A stretch of DNA of 64,000 bases, taken from positions 186,001 to 250,000 of the forward strand of contig JAHBXN010000004.1 of assembly GCA_019636475.1 (NCBI GenBank), read 5' to 3'. Numbering within the stretch: the stretch's first letter is position 1; each line of letters opens with the position of its first letter. The DNA is from Phycisphaerae bacterium (GTDB taxonomy: Bacteria; Planctomycetota; Phycisphaerae; UBA1845; UTPLA1). The position numbers and the translations under genes were made by a program. Below are positions 16,839-25,281 of the stretch, in pieces. The notes beneath the pieces are model-generated. The model was given only the letters and a program-made list of their open reading frames with translations. It was not told where the DNA came from and searched no databases.

Positions 16839-18758
16839 TTAGTTGAGCAGTGCATCGACAAATGCCTGCAAGTCGGCCGAATCCACCACCATGTCCTCAT
16901 TCATGTCGGCGATCCAGAGTTCATCCGGCGCTGCCGAATCAGGATCGAGGAGAACTTCGACAAACGGATCGACGTCTTCGAGGTCGACGACGAGATTGAG
17001 ATTGAAATCGCCGCGAATGGGGCCCTGAGGCTGCGGCACGATCGCCTGTAAACTGAATACAATATCGTCAAGTTGCATAGCGCCCGCGGCCGCCGTGCTG
17101 TCATGCGTGGTAAAGGTCAGTGTGGCGGAATGGACGCCGGGCGCGGCATTGTTGTCGTCAAAGTGGACCGTGATAGCCACGGAGTCAACGATTCCCGTGA
17201 TCGGGGGCGAGAAATTGACCAGGCTGAACCGTCCGGTCGCGTCGTCGGAGATTGTGCCTGATTCGATCGAGAGATTCACCTTGTTGGGAAATTGCGGAAC
17301 GGTCGCGTTGTGGATGGTGGCAGGTTGATCGGTGAACTGGCCGATCTCCTGGGTGCCGAAGTCGACCATGCCGGTGAGAACGATATCGTTGGGGGCGGTC
17401 GATGGCACGGCGTGATCCAGAACGAGACCAGCAAGCGTAATGTTCTTGGGGTTTGGCGTCGAATTGCTGGTAATCGAGAGCGTAGTGAACTTCGGGCCGC
17501 TGGTTGCCGTGCCGGTGAGGTAGATCGTGTGAAGGCTGTTGGTCGCCGGGTCCAACTCAAACGTGCCGACCGGTGCAGCGTAGTCTTGGGGCTGGTTGAA
17601 GCTGTACTGGAGCGGAATGCCCGGCGCCGGCGCGGTATTGGCGATGGTGAGATTGGCGGAGACGCTTGCCCCGGTCAGTACCTGCGGGAAACCGAGCGTT
17701 GAGTTCGGCGTAGTGGCGATGACCGGCTGAGAAAGTGGGTCGGTCAGATCGAGATAGACCGGCAAATGGTCGGATGCCGCGAGCAGTGCATTGGCTATGG
17801 CGATCCCCTCGGGAATGACCGGTGAATCGTTGATGTCTTTGTTGTAGTGAAGGCCGTCGTTGCCGAATGAACGATAGGAGCCCGGGATGTAGTCCTGACC
17901 CACGCCGTCATGCAGCGGGCCGTTGATCAGCACAAAATCGTACCTGTCATCCAGGCCGCCCCCGACCGCGCCGCTGGGGGCTCCGGGATTATCGAGATAG
18001 GGGCTCTGGGAGTGGATCAGTGCAAAGGCCGAATTGGAGGACCATGACTGCGGTGCATAATTCGGATTGAGCGGATCCCAGGCGCGGCCGATGTTGATTA
18101 CCTGCGATTCGGTGAATCGTTGGTACGCGCCTTCCGACGTGGAACCGATATTGAAATCTCCCGAATAGATCACGGCCGAACCAACCGGCAGACTGTTGGC
18201 GTTATTGCGGACTTCGGCAGCCTGATCAGCGCGCTGGTCAGAATTGGTCGCGGCGAGGTGCATTGCATAGACGTAAAGGTCATTGTTGCCCGAGGCGTCC
18301 GTGACGGGGCGCAGCCGCCAGCGATGTGCGGGTCGTGGCGCGGTCGCAGCCGGAATCAGCACATAGCCGACCTGAGAAAACTTGCTGGTACGATAAAACA
18401 ACCCGATGTCGAGATTGCTGCTTGTGTCGCTGAAGGATCCGAGTGAATAAGGATTTGATGAGCCTGGGCCGCTGGCATGATTGAGCACATTGTCGCGAAT
18501 GTTGTTCATTGCCGAAAGGTTTGCGACCTCCTGAACGGCGACGATATCGGGATTGATCGCGGAGAGTATGAGTCGCAGATTGGGATCGCGACTCGCCGAT
18601 GCGCCGGTCGTGTATTGAAGCAGGTTGTATGTGCAGACTCGAACGTCCGCGCCGGTTTCGGCCGTCCAGGCCAGAAGCAAGAGTGTGGGAGTGACCAGCA
18701 AGCCTACGATTGATCGTGCGCCTGCGCGTGTGAACGTTGCATCAAAGCGAGACGGCAT
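16839..18758 (-). CDS. Secreted endonuclease/exonuclease/phosphatase family protein with dockerin-like C-terminus
   Basis: The 639-residue protein has an N-terminal signal peptide and a DNase I-like EEP domain (about 35-320): opening TYNLL, the metal-binding Glu in IVAVQEV, YSGDFNI (GDFN box) and the SDHLPVYLDL C-terminal motif. The domain usually hydrolyses phosphodiester bonds in DNA, RNA or phosphoinositides, here outside the cytoplasm. Two Ig-like beta domains (about 330-560) and a dockerin-like pair (RGDFNLNLVVDLEDV and DMNEDMVVDSADL) follow. GAGGGG lies 9 nt before the ATG. The substrate is unknown; an extracellular nuclease is the simplest reading. Confidence 0.88.
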   Translation of the reverse strand: MPSRFDATFTRAGARSIVGLLVTPTLLLLAWTAETGADVRVCTYNLLQYTTGASASRDPNLRLILSAINPDIVAVQEVANLSAMNNIRDNVLNHASGPGSSNPYSLGSFSDTSSNLDIGLFYRTSKFSQVGYVLIPAATAPRPAHRWRLRPVTDASGNNDLYVYAMHLAATNSDQRADQAAEVRNNANSLPVGSAVIYSGDFNIGSTSEGAYQRFTESQVINIGRAWDPLNPNYAPQSWSSNSAFALIHSQSPYLDNPGAPSGAVGGGLDDRYDFVLINGPLHDGVGQDYIPGSYRSFGNDGLHYNKDINDSPVIPEGIAIANALLAASDHLPVYLDLTDPLSQPVIATTPNSTLGFPQVLTGASVSANLTIANTAPAPGIPLQYSFNQPQDYAAPVGTFELDPATNSLHTIYLTGTATSGPKFTTLSITSNSTPNPKNITLAGLVLDHAVPSTAPNDIVLTGMVDFGTQEIGQFTDQPATIHNATVPQFPNKVNLSIESGTISDDATGRFSLVNFSPPITGIVDSVAITVHFDDNNAAPGVHSATLTFTTHDSTAAAGAMQLDDIVFSLQAIVPQPQGPIRGDFNLNLVVDLEDVDPFVEVLLDPDSAAPDELWIADMNEDMVVDSADLQAFVDALLN

Positions 18759-18982
18759 CCCTATTCACCCCTCAGTCGATGAGCCGGTTCGCGCGAATCC
18801 ACGCCTGCGGACGATACAGCCGCGCGATCCGATTCAGATCACCAGACGCCGCCGGTTTCCGCCGAGGGCGACAAATATATCCAGCGAATTGCGTTGCCGC
18901 GCGCACCCCATGAATGCGGACCGACTGCATTCTCGAAATGAGCCGGCAAGTTGCGGCAGGCTAATTATTACATTGTATCACG

Positions 18983-19016
18983 GAAAAGCCCCCGGTCGAC
19001 CGTTCGACCGGGGGCT
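18983..19016 (-). terminator. Rho-independent terminator after the GACC-module gene
   Basis: A perfect 13-bp stem AGCCCCCGGTCGA / TCGACCGGGGGCT (18987-19016) closes a 4-nt loop and on the minus strand is followed directly by a short T run (TTTTCC). It lies 64 nt after the stop of the large minus-strand gene and is the strongest terminator seen in the window. Confidence 0.85.
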
Positions 19017-19079
19017 GATCCTTACGATTGTCCGACGTCCCTAAATGAGCGACGCTGGATTGTGCCGTGCATCAGATTC

Positions 19080-22000
19080 CTACGGTGCGACTTCGTTGAA
19101 TGTTCCCTGCGGGCAGCCCGGGCCGCTCGAGAGGCATCCGCCGCTGAAGAGCACTGACCCCTCGAAATAGCAGTCACTGCCCTGACCGTCGTAGTTGTTC
19201 CAGCGGAAGATCCAACTCGCACCGTCCGGACAGCTTCCCGTGCAGGGGACACAGATTGTTCCGCCGTCGATCACCGCGCATCTCGGGCAATTGGCCGGGA
19301 TATTCGGATTCCCCTGGAACGCATCGACAATCACGTAGCAGTAGGTCTGGCCCTGGGCACATGCCGGCTCGTCCTGGCCACCGCATCGCTCAATGGCTCG
19401 GGTGCCTTCCGGGGCGGCGCAGGATTGATTGCCGGAGCATGGATCGAACACGTGTGTGCCCGGATTGGTGAAGATCTGGAGCAGCAGCTTGGAGTCGGCG
19501 TCGGTACCGCCTGTTCCGCTGTCGACCGATGTGATCGTCCAGTCTGACACATCGAACAGTCCGCCATTGCTGGAACTGGCGTTCTGATTTCGCTGGGCGA
19601 CGCGATCGGTGTATTCCCAGGGTTGACCCGTGCCATCCACGCCGAGCACGCCGTAGATGTCGATGATATTGGTTCCGGTTGCATCGTCGGTGATGCCGTA
19701 GACGTCGTCGCCGTTTCCGTTGATGACGCTGGACGAGGCATCCGGATTGAAGCCATAGGTGTCGAGGAAGGTTGCGACGCCGCCGTTGGGTGTGCCGCAG
19801 ATCACGTATGACTGGCCGGCGAGGATCGTCGTCCCCGTGAGGTTGACCACGGTCTTCGAAGTGCTGCCGTTGACGGCGATGAACACGCCGCCTGCCGTAA
19901 ACGTGTAGTCGGTTGCGCCGGTATTGGTGATTTCAATCCACTTCGGCGTGCCGTTGGTTCGGTCGCCGTCCACCACCTCGCTGATAATGAGGCAGTCACC
20001 GCCCGGGCACCCGGCGGAACAATCGGTGTCATCTCCAAGATAGATGCCGCCGGCGAGGATGCACTCCGCCTGCGTACCGATCGTGCAGACACCATTATTG
20101 CAGCACGCGCCGTTACCGGGAATGCAGTTTGGTGCGTTGGTTTCAACGTCTTCAAACTTGCGGAGCAGGAGCTGGTAGCCGCCGGTCCGCGGGTCGGTGC
20201 TGTCAAACTGACTGTGGATGCCAAGGACGTTAACGGGGCCGACCGGAATGAACTGGCCCTGAAGCGTTGTGCTGTTCGTTCCGACGCGGCAGACAATTTC
20301 CTGGCCGCCGACGGTCACTGTGTAGTTGGTGCCGAAGCTTCCACCGTCGAAGAAATTGGAGCCGTTGCCGTCGTTAAAGACGACGCAATCGACTCTCACG
20401 ATTTCGCTTTCGTAGTTTTCTGCGGTAGCGGAGCCTTCCTGGAATTCGGCCGCGGTGATTGTCACCGGAGCCGGAACGCCGACGATCGCGCCGGTCGAAA
20501 CCAGTTGCAGCGGGGTCGATCCGTTGACCAGTTCGAGCAGGCCGTTGAATGTGGACAACGTGCCAGTCAATTCGATCTGCTGGCCCTCGCTGACCTGGCT
20601 CAAAATGGTGGTGATCGGCTCGCCGACCCCGGTCAGACCGAAGACGGTAATCGCGGTTTGGCCGTCAGCGCCGCTGGTGTCCTGAATCTGGAAGCTGCCC
20701 TGCGTACCGCTCGCGACGGTGTCGATGTTGCTGCTGAGGACGCCGCAGACACGGACGCCAGTGCCGTCCGGCAGAGCGCGGGCTTCCGCAATGGTGATGC
20801 AGGCCGCACCGCACGGATTCGACGCGCACGTCGTGCCATCGCCGAGATAGAGCGCGTTCGGGATCGTGCTGCAATCCGTAGCGGTGACCACCGTGCAGTT
20901 TGTGCCATCGCAGCAGGCGCCGACGCATACGTTGACATCGCAGTTCGTGCCCGTCCCCTTGTATTCGCCACCCGCAGTGTTGCACGCAGCGCGTGAGAGG
21001 ACGCTACATTGAGTGCCGTTGATGCAGCAGGCGCCGGCGATCACGTTCGGAAGACCGGGTGTGTCGTCACCGCCGACCGGGTTGAAGGGACCGATCTGCC
21101 ACGGAGTCCCTGCGCCGTCGGTGTTGGTCATTGGATTGTTGCGATACACATGTCCCGGAGCGAAAGCGCCATCGGGGCCGACGATGGCACCCGGTGCGGG
21201 TGAGAAGTCATAGACCCATTCATCGTTGGCGGCCGGCGGGGGGTTGCCGTTTTCACGCACGGAAACCCAGTCGTTGATGCCGGACCACGGGAGAATCGCG
21301 TTGGGAATGCCGTCGCGATTGTCGTCGATATTATCACCGACTGCGCCGTTAAAACCGGTCACAAGCAGGAAAGAGAGGTTGTCACTGTTCTCAAAGGCAT
21401 CGATGCCAGTCTGCATAATGAAATCGGGGACCGCGCCGTTGAGAGTAAATGCACCAGTGGCCGCAAGGAATCGACCGTCGGCCGGGATGATCTGGCCATT
21501 GAGGTTGTAGGCTCGCTCAATGTAGCCACTTTGATCGCCGGGCACCGAACCAGCACTCGACGACTCATCGCCGATGACAATCAGCGTAAGCCCGTTGAGC
21601 AGGGTTCCCGGAGGGCCGGCCAGTTCGAAGTACTCGTCGGTGTCGGTACCGGTCATGTCAATTCGAATTTCATTGATCACAACAGCCGATGTATCGATGT
21701 TGCAATTGACATTCGCACAAGTCGTGCCGAGCCCGAAGAAGATACCGCCGGCTGTCTGGCACTCGCTGGCCAGATAGCCGTCTTCGCAGCCCGTCGGGGT
21801 GCAGCATGCGCCGTTGGCGCCTGCCGGGCACTGATTGTCGATGCAGTTCGTGCCGTCACCCAGGTAAAGGCCGCCGAGCGCCAGGCACTGCGGCTGCGTG
21901 AGAACGGTGCACTCTTCCAGCCCACCGCAGTTGCCGCCGGAGAAGACAGCAGCCACGAAGGCTTGAATATCGGCGCCGTTGTCGGCGTTGTCGCTGTTCA

Positions 22001-23969
22001 TGTCGGCGCAGGGGTCATACACATTATTCAGTAGTGCGCTGACGAAGAGCGGAACGTCGCTGAGGTCAACGGTGTTGTCGGCGTTCATATCGCCGGGGCA
22101 GCAGCCTGCGCCGCGACCAGGACCTGACTCAGGGCAGCATGCTCCGGTCGGGAGCGGGCCAGAGCAGTCGTGTATGCCGAGCGAGTGGTTTCCGTTGTCG
22201 GTCTCCGGATTCAGACCCTCGAAGATCCACTGGTCGTAATTCACGCCATTCAGGCAGTCGAGCGGCGGATTGGTGCCGCGAGGGCAACCCGGTGCGCCGC
22301 AGGCCTTCTCGCCGTCAAAATTGCAGGAGTCGAAATCGTTGTTGCCGACGGTGACAAAGCACTTGCGCTCCCATGCCGAGTCCTGATACGGCATTGTGCC
22401 GCGCGGGCCGGCGTTGCTGTCTGTCGGGACGGCGAAGATGTCAACCACAGTCGTCGCGTCGATGAAGAGAATCGCGACGGCATCGTTGCCGTTGAAATTC
22501 ATCACGCCCGGACGGGCATACACGTTGGATGCGGTTTCGTCGAAGTTGAGGATATCGTCTGTCACGTTGTTGATGAAGACGACGACGCCATTGGCAGGGA
22601 TCGTGATGCCGTTGAGGCTGGAGGTGGATGTGGGAGTGGCCGAACCATTGGCGTAGTTCGCGAGAAGATGGCCGTCGAGGCTGATCGTGGCGGCGCTTGT
22701 GTTGTAAAGTTCGATCGCCTTTCGATTGCCTGGGGCCGACTCGTAATATTCGGAAATAATGACGGGCTGAATCGAGACCGCTGTGCAATTGGTGCAACTC
22801 GATGCGCCCTCGGTCCATCGACCGTTGGTGGCGTTGCAGGCGGACTGGAGTACGTCGAGGGTGCAACTGCCGTCGAGCTCGCAGCAGGCGCCGGTCGCGC
22901 CGCAGACCGCGTTACAGAAGCTGGCTTCGTACCAGATCGCGTTTGGATCCAGAGCCGAGCACTGTTGAACCGTCAGGTTGTTCGTGCAGGAGAAATCCTG
23001 CGAGCAGCAAGCTCCGGTGGGGCCGCAAGGCGTTGGCGTGCAGCTTGTGCTCGGGCCTTTGAAACTTCCGCCCAGCGTGCTGCATTGGGCGGCGATGACC
23101 AACTGGCAATCATTCGCGACACAGCAGGCGCCGGCAGTGCAGACATCTTGGGCACATACGGAACCGTCGCCGAGGAAGATGCCGCCGCCGTTCTGACAGG
23201 CGATCTGCGTCAGCCCCGGTGTGCAGGTCCCGCCATTGCAGCACGCGCCGGTCACGGGCGGCGGTCCGCCGCAATTGATCACATCGGCGAAGGTGTCACC
23301 GGTGCAGACATCGTCAATGACCTGGCTGCACGAATTTGTGCCTTGCCGAAGCGCGAAGCCGGTGATGGCGGTGCTGGCTGTGCCCGTGGCCGAGACCAGG
23401 GTGCTTGCTTCGCTGACCGGGTTGATCCACATCTGCGTCGTGCCGTCGAACGAATAGCGCGTGACAACCTGATAAGGGGTGTCAAAGCTGAGATCCGTGG
23501 CCCACACCGAGGCGCCGGATGGCGCGGTGCCTGAGTCGCCGATTCCCAGTCGAAAGCCGGAGGTGACAGGCGGCAGCAGCCAGACTCGAGCCCTGAAGTT
23601 TGTGCTCTGAATGAAGTGCGCGAAATACTCGCCAGCGGCAGGGACGCCCGATGTGCTCGGGACGATCAGCTTGAATGATGCATATCGACTCTGCCCGGAA
23701 GCAAGCGTGGTGAACGCTCGGTTGACGTCTTCACGCGAACCTGCACCGCTTGTGAGAACTACCGTGCCAGAGGAAACGGGAACAGGACTCGAGCCGGCTC
23801 CGCTGTGTGCTGTCCAGAGGCCGCCGCTTACGGCTGTCAGATTTCCATCTGCATACGTAAATGTTTCCGAATAATACTGTGTTGCCTTTGCGGTCTGGAC
23901 CGCACAACAGGAAATGATCGCGCTACACAGCGCGGTACCGAGAATCCATCCTCTAAACTTTGCGTTCAT
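19080..23969 (-). CDS. Giant secreted protein with GACC Cys-modules, lamin-tail and dockerin-like domains
   Basis: The 1629-residue protein starts at the ATG at 23969 behind GGAGGAG, with a signal peptide (GWILGTALCSAIISCCAVQTAKA). After an N-terminal beta domain, about nine copies of a roughly 37-residue module follow: GACC, a third Cys, then two more Cys, GGxFxGxGxxC, and a final Cys. One copy lacks the GACC head. Three segments resemble lamin-tail domains (IISEYYESAPGNRKAIELYN, VVINEIRIDMTGTDTDEYFE, LIISEVVDGDRTNGTPKWIE). An OB-fold-like region (near ITIAEARALPDGTGVRV) and a dockerin-like pair (PGDMNADNTVDLSDV and DMNSDNADNGADI) are also present. It is likely a disulfide-rich surface or matrix protein. 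Function unknown. A clear terminator follows. Confidence 0.85.
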   Translation of the reverse strand: MNAKFRGWILGTALCSAIISCCAVQTAKATQYYSETFTYADGNLTAVSGGLWTAHSGAGSSPVPVSSGTVVLTSGAGSREDVNRAFTTLASGQSRYASFKLIVPSTSGVPAAGEYFAHFIQSTNFRARVWLLPPVTSGFRLGIGDSGTAPSGASVWATDLSFDTPYQVVTRYSFDGTTQMWINPVSEASTLVSATGTASTAITGFALRQGTNSCSQVIDDVCTGDTFADVINCGGPPPVTGACCNGGTCTPGLTQIACQNGGGIFLGDGSVCAQDVCTAGACCVANDCQLVIAAQCSTLGGSFKGPSTSCTPTPCGPTGACCSQDFSCTNNLTVQQCSALDPNAIWYEASFCNAVCGATGACCELDGSCTLDVLQSACNATNGRWTEGASSCTNCTAVSIQPVIISEYYESAPGNRKAIELYNTSAATISLDGHLLANYANGSATPTSTSSLNGITIPANGVVVFINNVTDDILNFDETASNVYARPGVMNFNGNDAVAILFIDATTVVDIFAVPTDSNAGPRGTMPYQDSAWERKCFVTVGNNDFDSCNFDGEKACGAPGCPRGTNPPLDCLNGVNYDQWIFEGLNPETDNGNHSLGIHDCSGPLPTGACCPESGPGRGAGCCPGDMNADNTVDLSDVPLFVSALLNNVYDPCADMNSDNADNGADIQAFVAAVFSGGNCGGLEECTVLTQPQCLALGGLYLGDGTNCIDNQCPAGANGACCTPTGCEDGYLASECQTAGGIFFGLGTTCANVNCNIDTSAVVINEIRIDMTGTDTDEYFELAGPPGTLLNGLTLIVIGDESSSAGSVPGDQSGYIERAYNLNGQIIPADGRFLAATGAFTLNGAVPDFIMQTGIDAFENSDNLSFLLVTGFNGAVGDNIDDNRDGIPNAILPWSGINDWVSVRENGNPPPAANDEWVYDFSPAPGAIVGPDGAFAPGHVYRNNPMTNTDGAGTPWQIGPFNPVGGDDTPGLPNVIAGACCINGTQCSVLSRAACNTAGGEYKGTGTNCDVNVCVGACCDGTNCTVVTATDCSTIPNALYLGDGTTCASNPCGAACITIAEARALPDGTGVRVCGVLSSNIDTVASGTQGSFQIQDTSGADGQTAITVFGLTGVGEPITTILSQVSEGQQIELTGTLSTFNGLLELVNGSTPLQLVSTGAIVGVPAPVTITAAEFQEGSATAENYESEIVRVDCVVFNDGNGSNFFDGGSFGTNYTVTVGGQEIVCRVGTNSTTLQGQFIPVGPVNVLGIHSQFDSTDPRTGGYQLLLRKFEDVETNAPNCIPGNGACCNNGVCTIGTQAECILAGGIYLGDDTDCSAGCPGGDCLIISEVVDGDRTNGTPKWIEITNTGATDYTFTAGGVFIAVNGSTSKTVVNLTGTTILAGQSYVICGTPNGGVATFLDTYGFNPDASSSVINGNGDDVYGITDDATGTNIIDIYGVLGVDGTGQPWEYTDRVAQRNQNASSSNGGLFDVSDWTITSVDSGTGGTDADSKLLLQIFTNPGTHVFDPCSGNQSCAAPEGTRAIERCGGQDEPACAQGQTYCYVIVDAFQGNPNIPANCPRCAVIDGGTICVPCTGSCPDGASWIFRWNNYDGQGSDCYFEGSVLFSGGCLSSGPGCPQGTFNEVAP

Positions 23970-24605
23970 TCTTTCGACTCCTCCAATATTTCCGAGAACT
24001 CGTTTCGATTGCGTCACGATTTTTGTTGACGAGCACGCGGGCCACGGACGTGACGCCGCATTGGTGTGTTTATCCAATTCCCACCCTTCGGGGCACACGA
24101 TAGCCGGAGAATATTGGCGTGGTATCGCACGTGTATTGAAGTTGCGCTAAGAATCGCGTGCGATCTGCCTCGCCTGCCGGCTAGGCATTCAACCCCCGTT
24201 TCGCGAATCAATCCCGGGCAATTTCGCCCTCACGCTGGCCGCGTTCGCAGCCGCCTCAATGTCCCCAAACTTCACTGGATTGTATCGAAACGAACGAGCG
24301 TTAGGAAGAGTTTTCGAGACGAACTGTCCTGTGACTTGCCGGTAGAATTGTGAATTGTCTTCATGGCGCGAGGGGTCACTGTGGATTGTCGCACAGCAAC
24401 AATTGGAAGAATCGGCCTTCGTTGTTATCGGCCCATCGCGTGGTCAAATCGGGCTATTCCGAGCAACTCCCGTCCTTCGCCGAGCTGGCGTGCGCGTAAG
24501 GCGAACGCGGGGACGCTATATGCAGGCGACGCGCCGACGCCCGTCGAGCCTTACGGATCATGTCCGCGACGCTGCTGAGTCGACTTCAAGGGCCATCTGA
24601 ATCGT
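23970..24605. other. 636-nt intergenic region
   Basis: It separates the 3' end of the response-regulator gene from the start of the giant GACC protein, both on the minus strand. No frame has protein-like content with a ribosome-binding site, and I see no convincing terminator for the regulator gene or promoter boxes for the GACC gene, though a promoter must lie in it. Confidence 0.5.
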
Positions 24606-25265
24606 TTACTCCGGCTCCGCCAATCCCTCGCGAATCGCGAATTTCGTCAACCCCACGCGATCGTGGATGTCTAATTGCTTCATAAGCCGGCCGACGTGGT
24701 GATCGATCGTTTTGATGCTTCTGCCAGTGATGGCGGCAATCTGCTTCTTTCCATAGCCCTTAGCGATATAGACGAGCATCTCGATAAGTCGGCGGCTGAG
24801 TTTCGCCAATCGAGAGGTCTTCTCCTTGGCCAGCCGGACACCGCGGGGGCCGACGATGATGCGATCGCTGATCTCCTTGGAGAAGTACGCTCCGCCGGAC
24901 GCGACCTCTCGGAGGGCAAGAATGATCTGCTCACAGCCTTCCTTCTTGACGACGTATCCTTTGGCGCGGACGTCGATCGCCATGCTGATGTATGTATCGT
25001 TAGGGAATGCGCTGAGGAAGATGACGCTGATCGCAGGCGCCACGCTTGCAATTTGTCTGACGGCTTCGAAGCTGAACAGTCCCGGCATCTGGATATCCAT
25101 CAGAATGATGTCAGGCTGGGTCTGTTCAGCCTTGATCACTGCCGAAGTGGCGTCACAGGCCATTCCGACCACGGCAATGTCCGGCTCGCGCCGTAACATC
25201 TCCCCGATCGACTCACGGAAGCACGCATGGTCGTCTGCCAATAGCACTCGGATCTGCCTGTCCAT
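24606..25265 (-). CDS. NarL/FixJ-type response regulator
   Basis: The 219-residue protein has a receiver domain (about 1-120): acidic pair DD in VLLADDHACFRES, phospho-acceptor Asp in IILMDIQMPG, and VKKEG with Lys near the end. A LuxR-type helix-turn-helix follows, with KQIAAITGRSIKTIDHHVGRLMKQLDI. I start at MDRQIRVLLA (25265), which has AGGAGA about 7 nt upstream. The gene begins 16 nt after the stop of the sensor kinase and almost certainly forms a two-gene operon with it. The kinase-regulator pairing is inferred from position. Confidence 0.92.
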   Translation of the reverse strand: MDRQIRVLLADDHACFRESIGEMLRREPDIAVVGMACDATSAVIKAEQTQPDIILMDIQMPGLFSFEAVRQIASVAPAISVIFLSAFPNDTYISMAIDVRAKGYVVKKEGCEQIILALREVASGGAYFSKEISDRIIVGPRGVRLAKEKTSRLAKLSRRLIEMLVYIAKGYGKKQIAAITGRSIKTIDHHVGRLMKQLDIHDRVGLTKFAIREGLAEPE

Positions 25266-25281
25266 TTGTGTTCTCCTTTCC

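Noticed and set aside
22170-23534. 454-codon plus-strand frame inside the GACC gene
   Set aside because: It is the antisense of a Cys-rich repeat gene, with no ribosome-binding site or domain signature.
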